Assembly (NCBI RefSeq): GCF_001612615.1
Contig: NZ_BDAU01000004.1
Coordinates: 62,001 to 126,000 of the forward strand
Direction: 5' to 3'
Origin: Nocardia amikacinitolerans NBRC 108937
GTDB lineage: Bacteria > Actinomycetota > Actinomycetes > Mycobacteriales > Mycobacteriaceae
Length of the DNA stretch: 64,000 bases
Position 1 is the first letter of the stretch. Every line of letters starts with the position of its first letter. The notes beneath the pieces were generated by a model that was given only the letters and a program-made list of their open reading frames with translations, ran no database searches and had not been told where the DNA came from. The position numbers were made by a program, and so were the translations under genes. Below are positions 54,791-62,460 of this stretch, in pieces.

Positions 54791-55945
54791 TCAGGCGCGG
54801 GTCAGGCGGAAGGGGCCGCGGTCCCAACGCCATTCGTTGCGCAGAACCAGCGCGACGAAATCGAGTAGTTCGAGTCCGGATTCGTGGTGCAGCCGCCGTA
54901 CTTCGTGCCACGGCACCGGGCCGCGTTCGATGAGTTCGGTGAGTCCCTTCTCGTGGCGAGCGTCCACCTCGCGACCAGCCAGCTCGGGTAGACCGAGGCG
55001 GCTGCCCGTCCAGACCAGCCACCCCCAACCTTCGGCGTGCGCGCGGGCTCGGGCGGCCGCGGACCTGACGCGGTTGACGTGGAAGGCGATGTGGCCGAGC
55101 GGCTGCACGTCGATCAGCGCGATCCGTCCGTCGGTGAAACGCGCGGCGACGCTCGGGTAGTGGACCCGTTCGGCACCGTCGATGTCGTACGGCACCGCCA
55201 CCGGATGTTCCTGGAACGTCTCGATGAGGTCCGCCCCGTTGAGCGTGCGCAGCAGCCTGGCCTGGAGTGCGGAGTCGAAGCCGACGTCGCGGCCCACCTT
55301 GTCCAGGTAGAACCGTCCGCGACCGTCGTCGTCACCGTCGACCGTCCGGGCGGAACTCGTCGGCAACGCGGCGGGCGCGCCCGAAGGCCACTCGATGCGC
55401 GCCGACCATTCGCCGACCTCCGCGGCGGCCGCGGGTTCGGCGTCGCGCAACTTCGCCAGCTGCCGATTCGTCTTCTTCTGCCACGCCATGATCCGCTGCA
55501 TGACGTAGCCCGCGATCCGTTTCGCGTCCTCCGGGGCGTGCCCCGCGAGCCGCAGCTTCAGATACGACAACTCGTTGGCCGCCAAATCCGTGTCGGTCGC
55601 GTATGTCTCCACCAGCAGCGCCCGCACCAGCGCCGAATCCCGCCCATCCACCGGATACCGCGCCGCGAACACCTCCGCCTCCGCGCGGCTCAGCGCCGCC
55701 TCCCGCAACATCTGCCCGACCGCCCGAGTGTGCAACTGCCGCACCCGATCCCGCGCCAAATCGAACCGAGCCCCGATCCGCGCCAACGTCTCCGGCCCCT
55801 CCCCACCGACCCCCAACCGCAACCCCACAATCTCCGCATCCCGCTTCCGCCGCTCCGCGACCACCCCCACCATCCCCGCCACCCCTTCATTCACCTCTTC
55901 GAGCCCGAACACCACCTCCCCCCGAATGTCATCCGGAAACGCCAC
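54791..55945 (-). CDS. Sigma-region-4 helix-turn-helix protein with TnsA-like C-terminal region
   Basis: A 384-residue protein of unusual build. Residues 31-80 match sigma-70 region 4 (ERRKRDAEIVGLRLGVGGEG, TLARIGARFDLARDRVRQLH). The middle is helical. The C-terminal 180 residues (FDSALQARLLRTLNGADLIE, VHYPSVAARFTDGRIALIDV, ARARAHAEGWGWLVWTG) resemble TnsA/PD-(D/E)XK folds, but the expected acidic and EVK residues read YPSV and DVQ, so a nuclease role is doubtful. GTG 55945 with GAGGGTGAT is preferred; a longer frame reaches 56011. Function unknown. Confidence 0.6.
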   Translation of the reverse strand: MAFPDDIRGEVVFGLEEVNEGVAGMVGVVAERRKRDAEIVGLRLGVGGEGPETLARIGARFDLARDRVRQLHTRAVGQMLREAALSRAEAEVFAARYPVDGRDSALVRALLVETYATDTDLAANELSYLKLRLAGHAPEDAKRIAGYVMQRIMAWQKKTNRQLAKLRDAEPAAAAEVGEWSARIEWPSGAPAALPTSSARTVDGDDDGRGRFYLDKVGRDVGFDSALQARLLRTLNGADLIETFQEHPVAVPYDIDGAERVHYPSVAARFTDGRIALIDVQPLGHIAFHVNRVRSAAARARAHAEGWGWLVWTGSRLGLPELAGREVDARHEKGLTELIERGPVPWHEVRRLHHESGLELLDFVALVLRNEWRWDRGPFRLTRA

Positions 55946-56157
55946 ATCACCCTCGCCACCGAACCCCGCTTCACCAGCCACAACCCGCAGCTTAACGAGG
56001 CCTCCCGACAATCTGGGCCCTACGAGACCGCTGCCGTTCTACAACCGGCAGCGCGGTGTCGAGAACCTACCTGCTGCCCGCGCGGGCCTACGCGCCTACA
56101 CACGGGGCGCCGCGCTCTCTCCGAAGGGGCACTAGAACCGCCGCTGAGCGGGGTCGT

Positions 56158-56418
56158 TCAGACGGCGGTACTACCTCCTCGGCGTCCTCGAAGGCTCACA
56201 CTCGCCCCCGACCGGCGGAGCAGTCGCGCTATCACCTGCATTTCGACAAGTGTTCCCTCGAGACCGGTCTCGAGAGCTTTGTCGGCCAGCGAACGCGCCT
56301 CCGACAACGACGGCGACCGGGCGACGCGAAGGGCTTTCATTACTGCTGCGATAGATGTGCTGCCTGCCTCGAGTTCGAGGACGGTCGGACTATTCTCGGC
56401 CAGGAGGGCATCGCGCAT
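56158..56418 (-). CDS. Small L7/L12-C-domain-like protein after an Xre gene
   Basis: An 86-residue protein starting 15 bases after the Xre gene stop. The sequence SIAAVMKALRVARSPSLSEA-RSLADKALETG resembles the helix-turn of ribosomal L7/L12 C-terminal domains, where KALREATGLGLKEAK is typical. EGTLVEMQVIARLLRRSGAS follows, then a basic tail. It could be a partner of the Xre protein, but no function is known. Confidence 0.6.
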   Translation of the reverse strand: MRDALLAENSPTVLELEAGSTSIAAVMKALRVARSPSLSEARSLADKALETGLEGTLVEMQVIARLLRRSGASVSLRGRRGGSTAV

Positions 56419-56433
56419 ACGCGCGCACCGTCC

Positions 56434-57402
56434 CTACCCGCTGACCGCGCACATGTCCGGGTCGACTCGGCGGAGCGCGGATGCCAGCCATTCGGTGCGA
56501 CGGTGCTCTACAGGCATCTCCGCCAGGCCGTCCGTGGCTTCCTCGATCGCACGGCTCGTGTCCCCCAGCAGAGCCAGAACGCCACCGCGCTGTACCGCAC
56601 CGAATCCGGGAGTCCACCAGTACATTGCTTCCAGCGGTTCGACGCCGTGCGCTGCTTCGGTCGCCGAGTCCGCGTCGGCCAGGGCGCGCCGGGCTTCCTG
56701 CGTCTCCCCGCGCGCGGCCAGCAGTTCGGCCCGCCGCATCCGTGCGTAGGCGATCAGCACGGGATGCGCGCCACGGACAGCCAGCGCGGCGTCCGATAGG
56801 CCGATCACTTCGCCGTAGTCTCCTGTCGCACTCCAAGCCACGTATCCGGCGAAGCCGAGGCTATGGACGAGCCGGTCCGGGTCGCGGGACTCCGCCGCCA
56901 GATCCACTGCCGTAGAAAGGCTTCGCCGCGCAGCGGTGTCCGCCCCTACCGCGTGTTCGAGCCAACCCCGGTACTGCGTGACTTCGGAGGCGAGCGCCAC
57001 CGCCTCCGTCCGCGCTGTCCGCGCCTCACGGGCGAACTGCTCGGTCATGGCTGACATTCCGCGCACGGCCGGAAGTACCGCCAGCGCACCGGTCGCGTCC
57101 TCGATCCGCCGGGTAGCCGAGAGCATTGCGGCGACGTCGGCCAAGGCGCTGGCGTCCACGCTCGCGGCCGATCTCGTTGCGGCAGTGAGACGGCCCAGGT
57201 CCGTCGTCCCCAGCACCCTCTCGTAGGCGGCGGTCACCCCGGTGGGCACCGGGCGTTGTCCGGTCTCGATCAGGGACAAGTACGCCTTGCTGTAGAAGGT
57301 CCGTTCCGCCATCCCGCGCAGGGAAATGCCCGCAGCCTCACGGGCAGCGCGCAAGAGTGCCCCGGTTTCCACCACTTCAGCGTAACGGGCCTGTAGACGC
57401 AT
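56434..57402 (-). CDS. Xre-family regulator with TPR-like C-terminal domain
   Basis: A 322-residue regulator. The helix-turn-helix at residues 5-60 reads ETGALLRAAREAAGISLRGM and YSKAYLSLIETGQRPVPTG. The rest is a series of alanine-rich helices in a TPR-like array (LSTAVDLAAESRDPDRLVHS, RMRRAELLAARGETQEARRA). This type is common in Streptomyces and Nocardia and usually controls neighbouring small genes. ATG 57402 (MRLQARYAEV) is chosen over an upstream frame that overlaps the divergent gene. The L7/L12-like gene follows in the same transcript. Confidence 0.88.
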   Translation of the reverse strand: MRLQARYAEVVETGALLRAAREAAGISLRGMAERTFYSKAYLSLIETGQRPVPTGVTAAYERVLGTTDLGRLTAATRSAASVDASALADVAAMLSATRRIEDATGALAVLPAVRGMSAMTEQFAREARTARTEAVALASEVTQYRGWLEHAVGADTAARRSLSTAVDLAAESRDPDRLVHSLGFAGYVAWSATGDYGEVIGLSDAALAVRGAHPVLIAYARMRRAELLAARGETQEARRALADADSATEAAHGVEPLEAMYWWTPGFGAVQRGGVLALLGDTSRAIEEATDGLAEMPVEHRRTEWLASALRRVDPDMCAVSG

Positions 57403-57525
57403 GTGGACGGCGAAACCGTAGGACTCCCAACCGTCCACCCATAGCGTCGATTTCAGCCCCGCCGCCGGGTCGATGCTGGTCCTCGGCGGTGGGTGCCCAC
57501 CACGGCTGGGGACGAAGGGCAGGGA

Positions 57526-57819
57526 ATGGACGCGCTCGGATGGATAGACCCGTGCTCGCCGACAACGGAATGGGATCGCGCGCAGGTGCGTCGGTTGGCG
57601 CGGCGGTTGGGTTACCCGCTGCGGTGGGCGGACCCAGCGTCCGTGCTCGGTCTGGTCGAACAGGTCGAATCCTCGGGAGCCGACGTCGTCCTTTTGCCGT
57701 CTTCGGCGCACGTCGACGCGGTGACGCTGGACCGGTTGATGTCGGTTGCCGACGTCGAATGCGCCGCGCCCCGTGCGTCGTTCGGCCGCTGGCCCGCACT
57801 CGGCGGGGGCCTCCGATGA
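57526..57819 (+). CDS. Small protein divergent from the Xre gene, unknown function
   Basis: A 97-residue protein with ATG 57526 after GGGCAGGGA. The core reads VRRLARRLGYPLRWADPASV, VEQVESSGADVVLLPSSAHV and DRLMSVADVECAAP, an alpha/beta arrangement like the start of a resolvase or a nucleotide-binding fold. No catalytic Ser pattern is evident. Its TGA overlaps the next ATG as ATGA. Similar genes sit opposite Xre genes in related genomes as far as I know; function is not established. Confidence 0.65.
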   Translation: MDALGWIDPCSPTTEWDRAQVRRLARRLGYPLRWADPASVLGLVEQVESSGADVVLLPSSAHVDAVTLDRLMSVADVECAAPRASFGRWPALGGGLR

Positions 57820-57911
57820 GCGCAACGCAAGCCGGACTCGTCTTCGTGACAGCGCTACCGCTGGCCGTTGTCGTCGCCGCGATCTTCTGGCCGTCCGACT
57901 ACGACGACTGA
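57816..57911 (+). CDS. 31-residue single-helix membrane peptide
   Basis: ATG 57816 overlaps the preceding TGA. The product is MSATQAGLVFVTALPLAVVV followed by AAIFWPSDYDD: one hydrophobic helix with an acidic C-terminal tail outside or inside the membrane. The coupling and the clear helix favour a real gene, possibly a holin-like or regulatory micropeptide. Too short for family assignment. Confidence 0.5.
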   Translation: MSATQAGLVFVTALPLAVVVAAIFWPSDYDD

Positions 57912-58028
57912 AGGAGACACGACAGCAACGGATTCCGCGTGTGCGCGCATCCGGCCCGGCCGTACAGAAATAGATCTTGGGGCATCCGGAAGAGTTCGGC
58001 TAGGAGTCGGCGAGGCATCGTGACATAG

Positions 58029-58364
58029 GTGCTTCACGGCCTATTGCAGACCCCGGCTTACGCGCGGGCGCTCATGGCGGCGGGAATGGCATTCCTCAAC
58101 ACCAGTCGCGACCTCGACCAGGCGGTAGCCGCGCGGATGGAACGGCAACGGGTGCTCCACCACGGTCGGCACCGGTTCTATCTCCTGGCCGGAGAGCAGG
58201 CACTCGAGACCACAGTCGGCGACGACACGGTGATGGTCGAGCAGCCACGCCACATTCTGGAACTGATGGCACCGCCTCGCGCACTCACGGAAAAAGCCGT
58301 CCACGGCCCTGCCGCTCGGGACCTGATCGAGACCGAACTGCGTCGGCGCGGCGGCGCATCGTAG
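58029..58364 (+). pseudogene. DUF5753-type fragment of an Xre regulator
   Basis: The 111 codons read HGLLQTPAYARALMAAGMAF, VAARMERQRVLHHGRHRFYL, and VMVEQPRHILELMAPPRALT, the middle of the DUF5753 domain that normally follows an N-terminal helix-turn-helix in proteins of about 280 residues. Here an in-frame TAG directly precedes the first codon, no HTH is present upstream, and the C-terminal part is replaced by unrelated sequence. It is therefore a truncated remnant rather than an intact gene, though the fragment could still be translated. Confidence 0.65.
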
Positions 58365-58412
58365 GGGGAACAGGCTGCTCGTCGGTCCGTGTTCAGTTCA
58401 CGAGGACAAGAA

Positions 58413-58434
58413 AGGCCCCCTCGAAAGGGGGCCT
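58413..58434 (-). terminator. Rho-independent terminator of the tRNA Gly-Cys-Val operon
   Basis: On the minus strand AGGCCCCC-TTTCGA-GGGGGCCT is a perfect 8-base stem followed by TTTCTTG. It lies just beyond the last tRNA gene in that direction. Confidence 0.85.
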
Positions 58435-58452
58435 GACCTGGTGAGACGGTGG

Positions 58453-58524
58453 TGCGCGATACTGGGATTGAACCAGTGACCTCTTCCGTGTCAGGGAAGC
58501 GCTCTCCCGCTGAGCTAATCGCGC
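58453..58524 (-). tRNA. tRNA-Val(GAC)
   Basis: A 72-base tRNA with acceptor GCGCGAT/ATCGCGC, D arm AGCTCAGCGGGAGAGC, anticodon loop CTGACAC (GAC) and T arm GGTTCAATCC. The discriminator A is followed by an encoded CCA (58450-58452). Third gene of a Gly-Cys-Val cluster. Confidence 0.97.
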
Positions 58525-58525
58525 G

Positions 58526-58596
58526 AGGTGGAGACGGGAATCGAACCCGTGTGCACGGCTTTGCAGGCCGTTGCCTCACCACTCGGCCACTCCACC
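58526..58596 (-). tRNA. tRNA-Cys(GCA)
   Basis: A 71-base tRNA with acceptor GGTGGAG/CTCCACC, anticodon loop CTGCAAA (GCA) and T arm GGTTCGATTCC. CCA is not encoded. It is separated from tRNA-Val by one base. Confidence 0.97.
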
Positions 58597-58641
58597 GCGC
58601 AAAGGGGGAAGGCTGTTTACACTGCCTGGCCCTACCTCTCG

Positions 58642-58714
58642 AGCGGATGACGGGATTCGAACCCGCGACCCTCACCTTGGCAAGGTGATGCGCTACCAGC
58701 TGCGCTACATCCGC
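58642..58714 (-). tRNA. tRNA-Gly(GCC)
   Basis: A 73-base tRNA with acceptor GCGGATG/CATCCGC, D arm AGCGCAGCTGGTAGCGC, anticodon loop TTGCCAA (GCC) and T arm GGTTCGAATCC. First gene of the cluster; CCA is not encoded. Confidence 0.97.
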
Positions 58715-58762
58715 ATTTGCATCTCGGGGGCTATCGTTCCGGCCTCCGTGGTGCGAGACAGA

Positions 58763-58792
58763 ACATTAGCCGACGCCCGGTGAAAGGCACAA
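58763..58792 (-). promoter_or_regulatory. Promoter of the tRNA-Gly-Cys-Val cluster
   Basis: Minus strand: TTGTGC, 18-base spacer, TAATGT. GCTAATGTTC around the -10 box also occurs before tRNA-Val(CAC). Confidence 0.55.
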
Positions 58793-59144
58793 ATCCGCTG
58801 GTAGAACGGCCGGAAACGGTGAAGTTGCGAGTGTGGCTCGTGCGGCCGATGGGGTGTGGGGGACTGGGGAGGCTCGTGCGGCGGCGAGTCGCTCCGGATT
58901 GCTCTCGAACCGAGGTACCGCTGGGGCGGACTCGTCGGCTCGGGGCCGGACCCATCGGTCGGGGTCCGGGCGCCGCGCGGAGTTGGGTCGGGCTACCACT
59001 CGGGTGGCTTCGGGGCGGCACCGTTCGAGCCCGCGAAGTCGGGTGTCGCCCGGGTGGCTCGGGGAGGGTGGCGCCGCCGCTCTCGCAAACCGACGCGAAG
59101 CCGCGAACCCGGTCGCGGCGAATCGGTGCCACTCAGATGGCGAT

Positions 59145-59175
59145 TTGGTGGCTGACCGGTAGAGCGTGCTAATGT
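59145..59175 (+). promoter_or_regulatory. Promoter of tRNA-Val(CAC)
   Basis: TTGGTG, 19-base spacer, TAATGT, about 47 bases before the tRNA. The -10 context GCTAATGTTC is shared with the tRNA-Gly promoter. Confidence 0.5.
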
Positions 59176-59222
59176 TCCATCTCGTTCGGACGGCACGAAG
59201 TCGCCGCTCGAACGGAGAGTTC

Positions 59223-59294
59223 GGTCTCATAGCTCAGCGGGAGAGCGTCCGCCTCACACGCGGAAGGTCGCTGGTTCGATCCCAGCTGGGACCA
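59223..59294 (+). tRNA. tRNA-Val(CAC)
   Basis: A 72-base tRNA with acceptor GGTCTCA/TGGGACC, D arm AGCTCAGCGGGAGAGC, anticodon loop CTCACAC (CAC) and T arm GGTTCGATCC. CCA is not encoded. A hairpin follows. Confidence 0.97.
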
Positions 59295-59615
59295 CTCACT
59301 ATTTGCAGGTCAGCGCGATTTCCAGAATTCGACGCTGACCTGCGTGCAACTAACGTGCAAGAAGTCCCCTCACGCTCTGTTGTTGTGTCGCAGTCGGTGA
59401 CTTGATCTCGTTTGCGCACACCGGTCCCTGGCGTTAGCCGCTGAGGGCGGCGATCACCTGGCTGTCCTTGCCTGTCGTTCATCTGCGGGTGCCGTTTTGT
59501 GCAGCAAACTGAAAGCGGACTGAGCTGACCCTGTTGATATGCCGTGCCCAGGTGCCATATGTGGTCGAGACGCCGTCGGCGTGCAGATCAACGGATAGTT
59601 TCTGGAAAGTACGGT
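59295..59615. other. Region between tRNA-Val and the MFS gene, no gene seen
   Basis: About 320 bases. It holds the terminator at 59305-59343 and the near-repeat CGTGCAA-CTAA-CGTGCAA at 59343-59361. tRNA 3' ends are frequent integration sites, but no integrase or attachment duplicate was found. Confidence 0.4.
59305..59343 (+). terminator. tRNA-Val(CAC) terminator hairpin
   Basis: GCAGGTCAGCG (59305-59315) and CGCTGACCTGC (59333-59343) are perfect 11-base complements starting 10 bases after the tRNA. Confidence 0.75.
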
Positions 59616-60890
59616 TCAGTACTTTCGATAGCGGCCGCTATTCGGTCGGCGCGTGGGCCGGGTAGGGAAACGATCGGCCAGGACCGTACCCAACAGCGAC
59701 AGCATCGCCACGACCGCGACGAGCGTTCCGAACACCAGGCCGATGCGAGACAGGCTCCAATGTCGGGCGGCCAACCCCACCCCGACAACGGGGATGGAGA
59801 TTGCGAGATAGGCGACCAAGAAATAGCTGGACGCGATCTCGCCGCGTCGTGATGCCGGGGCCGTCCGCACCAGCGCGCCGAGGCCCTTGGTGAAGCTAAC
59901 GCCCTGTCCGGCGCCGCCGACCGCTGCTGCCGCGATCAGTGCGGGCACCGACCCGATAGTCAGGGCTACCCCGATGAGCAGCGCGCTCAGGGTCAAGCCC
60001 GCACAACCCAGGATCAGCGCCGCCGTTACGGGCCAGCCCCGGCTCGCGATCTGGGCGCCGGCCGACGCGGCGAAAACCGTGGAGACCAATACTCCGGCGA
60101 TGAGCTTGTTGTGCACCTGCAACGACTGAGTGAGAAATGTCGGCACGACCGAGGCGAACAGGCCGATCACGCAGAAGCCGGCGAAAGCTGCCAATGCGGC
60201 CCGCAGGAAGGCGAGGCCCGTGCCGGGCGGGACCGATAGCCGCTGTACGGTGAGGCGGCTATGCGGTTGTGGCGCAACGGTTTCCGCTGTTCGTCCGATC
60301 GCCAGGACGGCCAAGCCGAGTAGCGCCAGATGGACGGCGAAAACAACGCGCAGGGGCCACGGACCGTATTGCACCAGTGCGCCTGACAGTATCGGTCCGA
60401 TGCCCAGCCCGCCGATATTGGTCACGCCTGCCACGACCACGGCCCGTGTCTTCCAAGACGACGGTGCGGCCTCGGCGATCATGGCGGTCGCGGTCCCGGT
60501 GAACAATCCCGCCGACAACCCGGACAGCCCGCGCCCGAGTAGTAATTGCGCCACCGACTCTGCGGTGAGGAACACCGATGAGCTGGCTGCGGAACAGGCC
60601 AGACCTGCGAGCAACAGCGGCCGGCGTCCGAGGAAGTCTGACCATCGGCCGAACAGAATCAGCGCCGCAATGACACCCGCGGCGTAAGTCGCGAAGATCA
60701 TGGCGGAGGTGTCGATGCCGAATCCGAGTTCGGCCGCGTACAGGGTGTACATCGGAGTCGGCAGAGTTGTCCCGAGCATGACGACCGCGAAGGCGAGACA
60801 TACCGGCAGCATCGCCTTGATCGCCGAGGCATCTTTCGCGGTGGTGGCCGCGTCTTCGATACGCGCCTCGGGCGCCTGCAGGGTTCTCAT
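59616..60890 (-). CDS. MFS transporter (drug/metabolite exporter type)
   Basis: A 424-residue major facilitator protein with about twelve helices. The loop 2-3 signature is ALILFGRWSDFLGRRPLLLA; TM4-5 carries LLGRGLSGLSAGLFTGTATA and a motif C-like region near GVTNIGGLGIGPILSGALV. It probably exports small molecules by proton exchange. ATG 60890. A GGTAACAGTGT word lies four bases upstream of the start, suggesting repression at the promoter/leader; a second copy is at 60936-60946. Confidence 0.9.
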   Translation of the reverse strand: MRTLQAPEARIEDAATTAKDASAIKAMLPVCLAFAVVMLGTTLPTPMYTLYAAELGFGIDTSAMIFATYAAGVIAALILFGRWSDFLGRRPLLLAGLACSAASSSVFLTAESVAQLLLGRGLSGLSAGLFTGTATAMIAEAAPSSWKTRAVVVAGVTNIGGLGIGPILSGALVQYGPWPLRVVFAVHLALLGLAVLAIGRTAETVAPQPHSRLTVQRLSVPPGTGLAFLRAALAAFAGFCVIGLFASVVPTFLTQSLQVHNKLIAGVLVSTVFAASAGAQIASRGWPVTAALILGCAGLTLSALLIGVALTIGSVPALIAAAAVGGAGQGVSFTKGLGALVRTAPASRRGEIASSYFLVAYLAISIPVVGVGLAARHWSLSRIGLVFGTLVAVVAMLSLLGTVLADRFPTRPTRRPNSGRYRKY

Positions 60891-61193
60891 GCTGGTAACA
60901 GTGTTGGATGGGCGGACACTCCGTCAACATTTATCGGCAACAGTGTGACCGATATTATGTAATGCTGGGACTGTCGAAGTCGGGCCGGGCTGTCGGATGT
61001 GGTCAGGGCGAGCCCGTTGTGCAACAGCACCTTGCTCATCTCGGGGGGCGGTGCAGTCGGCCGGTAAGCCGGAAGCTGTTGGTGTTACTGCGGCGCTGAT
61101 TCGCCCGGACGGCGCGGTCCAGCGATCGAATTGCGACCTGTCCGCACTGCGCTGCGCGATGCCCCCGCCTCGATTTCCCCGGCGGCGGCTGAA
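60891..61193. other. Upstream region of the MFS gene
   Basis: 303 bases with no gene. The left 60 bases hold two GGYAACAGTGT words and an AGTGT/ACACT inverted pair (60900-60920). Confidence 0.5.
60894..60946. promoter_or_regulatory. Two candidate operator words before the MFS gene
   Basis: GGTAACAGTGT (60894-60904) and GGCAACAGTGT (60936-60946) are direct repeats 42 bases apart (four helical turns). The same word, GGCAACAATGT, occurs before the TetR gene at 62461. Confidence 0.45.
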
Positions 61194-61889
61194 TTACTCC
61201 GCTGCGGTGTCGTGGTGCGACGCGAGCCCGTCGATGATCATGTCCAAGCCGAAGCGGAACTCGTCCTCCAGCCTTTGCATGGGCAGGCAATCGGCGACGG
61301 CGATGGTGGAGGGGAAGTCGGCGGGATCGAGCTGGTGGAAGAGCGCGGTGAGGCGCGCGGGCTCCGGGTCGGGAGCGGTGGGGTCGTGCAGCTGCGCGGC
61401 GAACCCGACAACATACCGGGCCAGCATGGCGTAGGTGCGCGCGGCCGCTTCGGGCGCGAAACCGGCGTCGAGCAGCATGGTGAGGAAGCGCTCACGCAAA
61501 GCGAGCACATTGGGTCCGGTGGGGACCTGTTCGATGAGCAGCGGTGCGATGCCGCGATGCCGGCTGAGTGTGTCGAAGATGGCCTGCGCCGCCGTCCGGC
61601 TGGCTTGTTGCCAGTCGCCGTCGGTCGCGTCGACATTCAGATCGACCTCTCCGAAGACCCAGTCGACCACGAAACCGACGAGCTCGGCACGGCCGGTGAC
61701 GGCTCGATAGAGCACCGCCGTTCCGGTGTCGAGCCGCTGGGCGAGAGTGCGCATCGACAAGGCCGCCGCGCCTTCCTCGTCGACGAGTTGCACGGCGGTG
61801 GCGACGATTTTGTCGAACGGCACGCGCGGACGACCTGGCGAGCGACGCGCCGGGCGCGTGCCGGTTTCGGGTTCGGTGCTGCTTCCCAT
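61194..61889 (-). CDS. TetR-family regulator (TetR_C type)
   Basis: A 231-residue regulator. The N-terminal helix-turn-helix is VPFDKIVATAVQLVDEEGAA and LSMRTLAQRLDTGTAVLYRA. The remainder is helical and ends EDEFRFGLDMIIDGLASH, which fits the TetR_C drug-sensing domain. ATG 61889. Neighbours are the MFS exporter about 300 bases downstream and a truncated methyltransferase divergently upstream. It could repress either. Confidence 0.9.
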   Translation of the reverse strand: MGSSTEPETGTRPARRSPGRPRVPFDKIVATAVQLVDEEGAAALSMRTLAQRLDTGTAVLYRAVTGRAELVGFVVDWVFGEVDLNVDATDGDWQQASRTAAQAIFDTLSRHRGIAPLLIEQVPTGPNVLALRERFLTMLLDAGFAPEAAARTYAMLARYVVGFAAQLHDPTAPDPEPARLTALFHQLDPADFPSTIAVADCLPMQRLEDEFRFGLDMIIDGLASHHDTAAE

Positions 61890-61951
61890 GCCTACATTCT
61901 CGCCGACGGCGACGCCGTCGCGGGAACAGCACGCGGTTACGGCGTAGCCGA

Positions 61952-62155
61952 ATGTGGCCGACGGTGAGCGACCTGGACCCCACCTCGGTCGCCAACATCG
62001 CCGCCGGAGAGCTGGGTGCGCCTCCTCGGGTGCGCACCCAGGTCGTCGACGCGACCGCCATCGATGCCCCGGACGACAGCTACGTGGTGTTCTCTATGTC
62101 GTTTCATCACCTGCCGCCTTCGCGCTGGGTCCGATTCTCGGTTTCCCCTTCCTGA
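61952..62155 (+). pseudogene. Truncated class I SAM-dependent methyltransferase
   Basis: The frame reads VSDLDPTSVANIAAGELGAP, RVRTQVVDATAIDAPDDSYV and VFSMSFHHLPP, the motif II-IV portion of a methyltransferase. The N-terminal SAM-binding glycine loop is absent upstream, and after HLPP the family similarity stops. A remnant of a larger gene. Confidence 0.65.
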
Positions 62156-62193
62156 CCGCAGCGCTGCTCGCCCCGCAAGATCGAGGCCGGCTG

Positions 62194-62394
62194 ATGGCGG
62201 ACCATCGAGGGCCACAGAACGACGAACCGTTCGATGTCGGCGTCGTCGTCGAATGCCTGATGCAACTGGCGGCCTCGGCGCTGCGTTCGGCTGCTGTGCT
62301 CGACCCGACGCTCGACATCGAAGCAACACTTCGGCCGTTGATCGACGAATTCTCCGCTTCCCGACGAACCGGGGGCTCCGAGCAGGGCCAATAA
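62194..62394 (+). CDS. Short hypothetical protein, possibly the tail of a broken gene
   Basis: A 66-residue frame from ATG 62194: DVGVVVECLMQLAASALRSA and LDIEATLRPLIDEFSASR are convincingly helical. The same frame is open leftward through LGPILGFPFLTAALLAPQD, so it may be the C-terminal part of a helical protein such as a regulator, joined to the methyltransferase remnant. Family not recognised. Confidence 0.3.
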   Translation: MADHRGPQNDEPFDVGVVVECLMQLAASALRSAAVLDPTLDIEATLRPLIDEFSASRRTGGSEQGQ

Positions 62395-62398
62395 TAAC

Positions 62399-62412
62399 GG
62401 CAACAATGTTGC
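62399..62412. promoter_or_regulatory. Palindrome GCAACA-A-TGTTGC before the TetR/mce genes
   Basis: A perfect 13-base palindrome (62400-62412) preceded by G, giving GGCAACAATGT. It is 49 bases before the TetR start, a typical autoregulatory position. Confidence 0.55.
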
Positions 62413-62460
62413 TGAAATAGCTTGACGACGGCAGTGATTACGGACACACTGTAGCCCATT

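Larger units (their letters stand above)
58735..59222. other. Intergenic region between divergent tRNA units
   Basis: No protein gene is supported in 488 bases although all frames are open by GC bias. Promoters for both tRNA units lie at its two ends; nothing else is recognised. Confidence 0.5.

Noticed and set aside
58731..59172. Open frames on both strands between the tRNA units
   Set aside because: All frames are open through GC bias; no family, no start signal.
59295..61193. Genomic island integrated at tRNA-Val(CAC)
   Set aside because: No integrase and no duplicate of the tRNA 3' end were found; the MFS gene has ordinary GC content.
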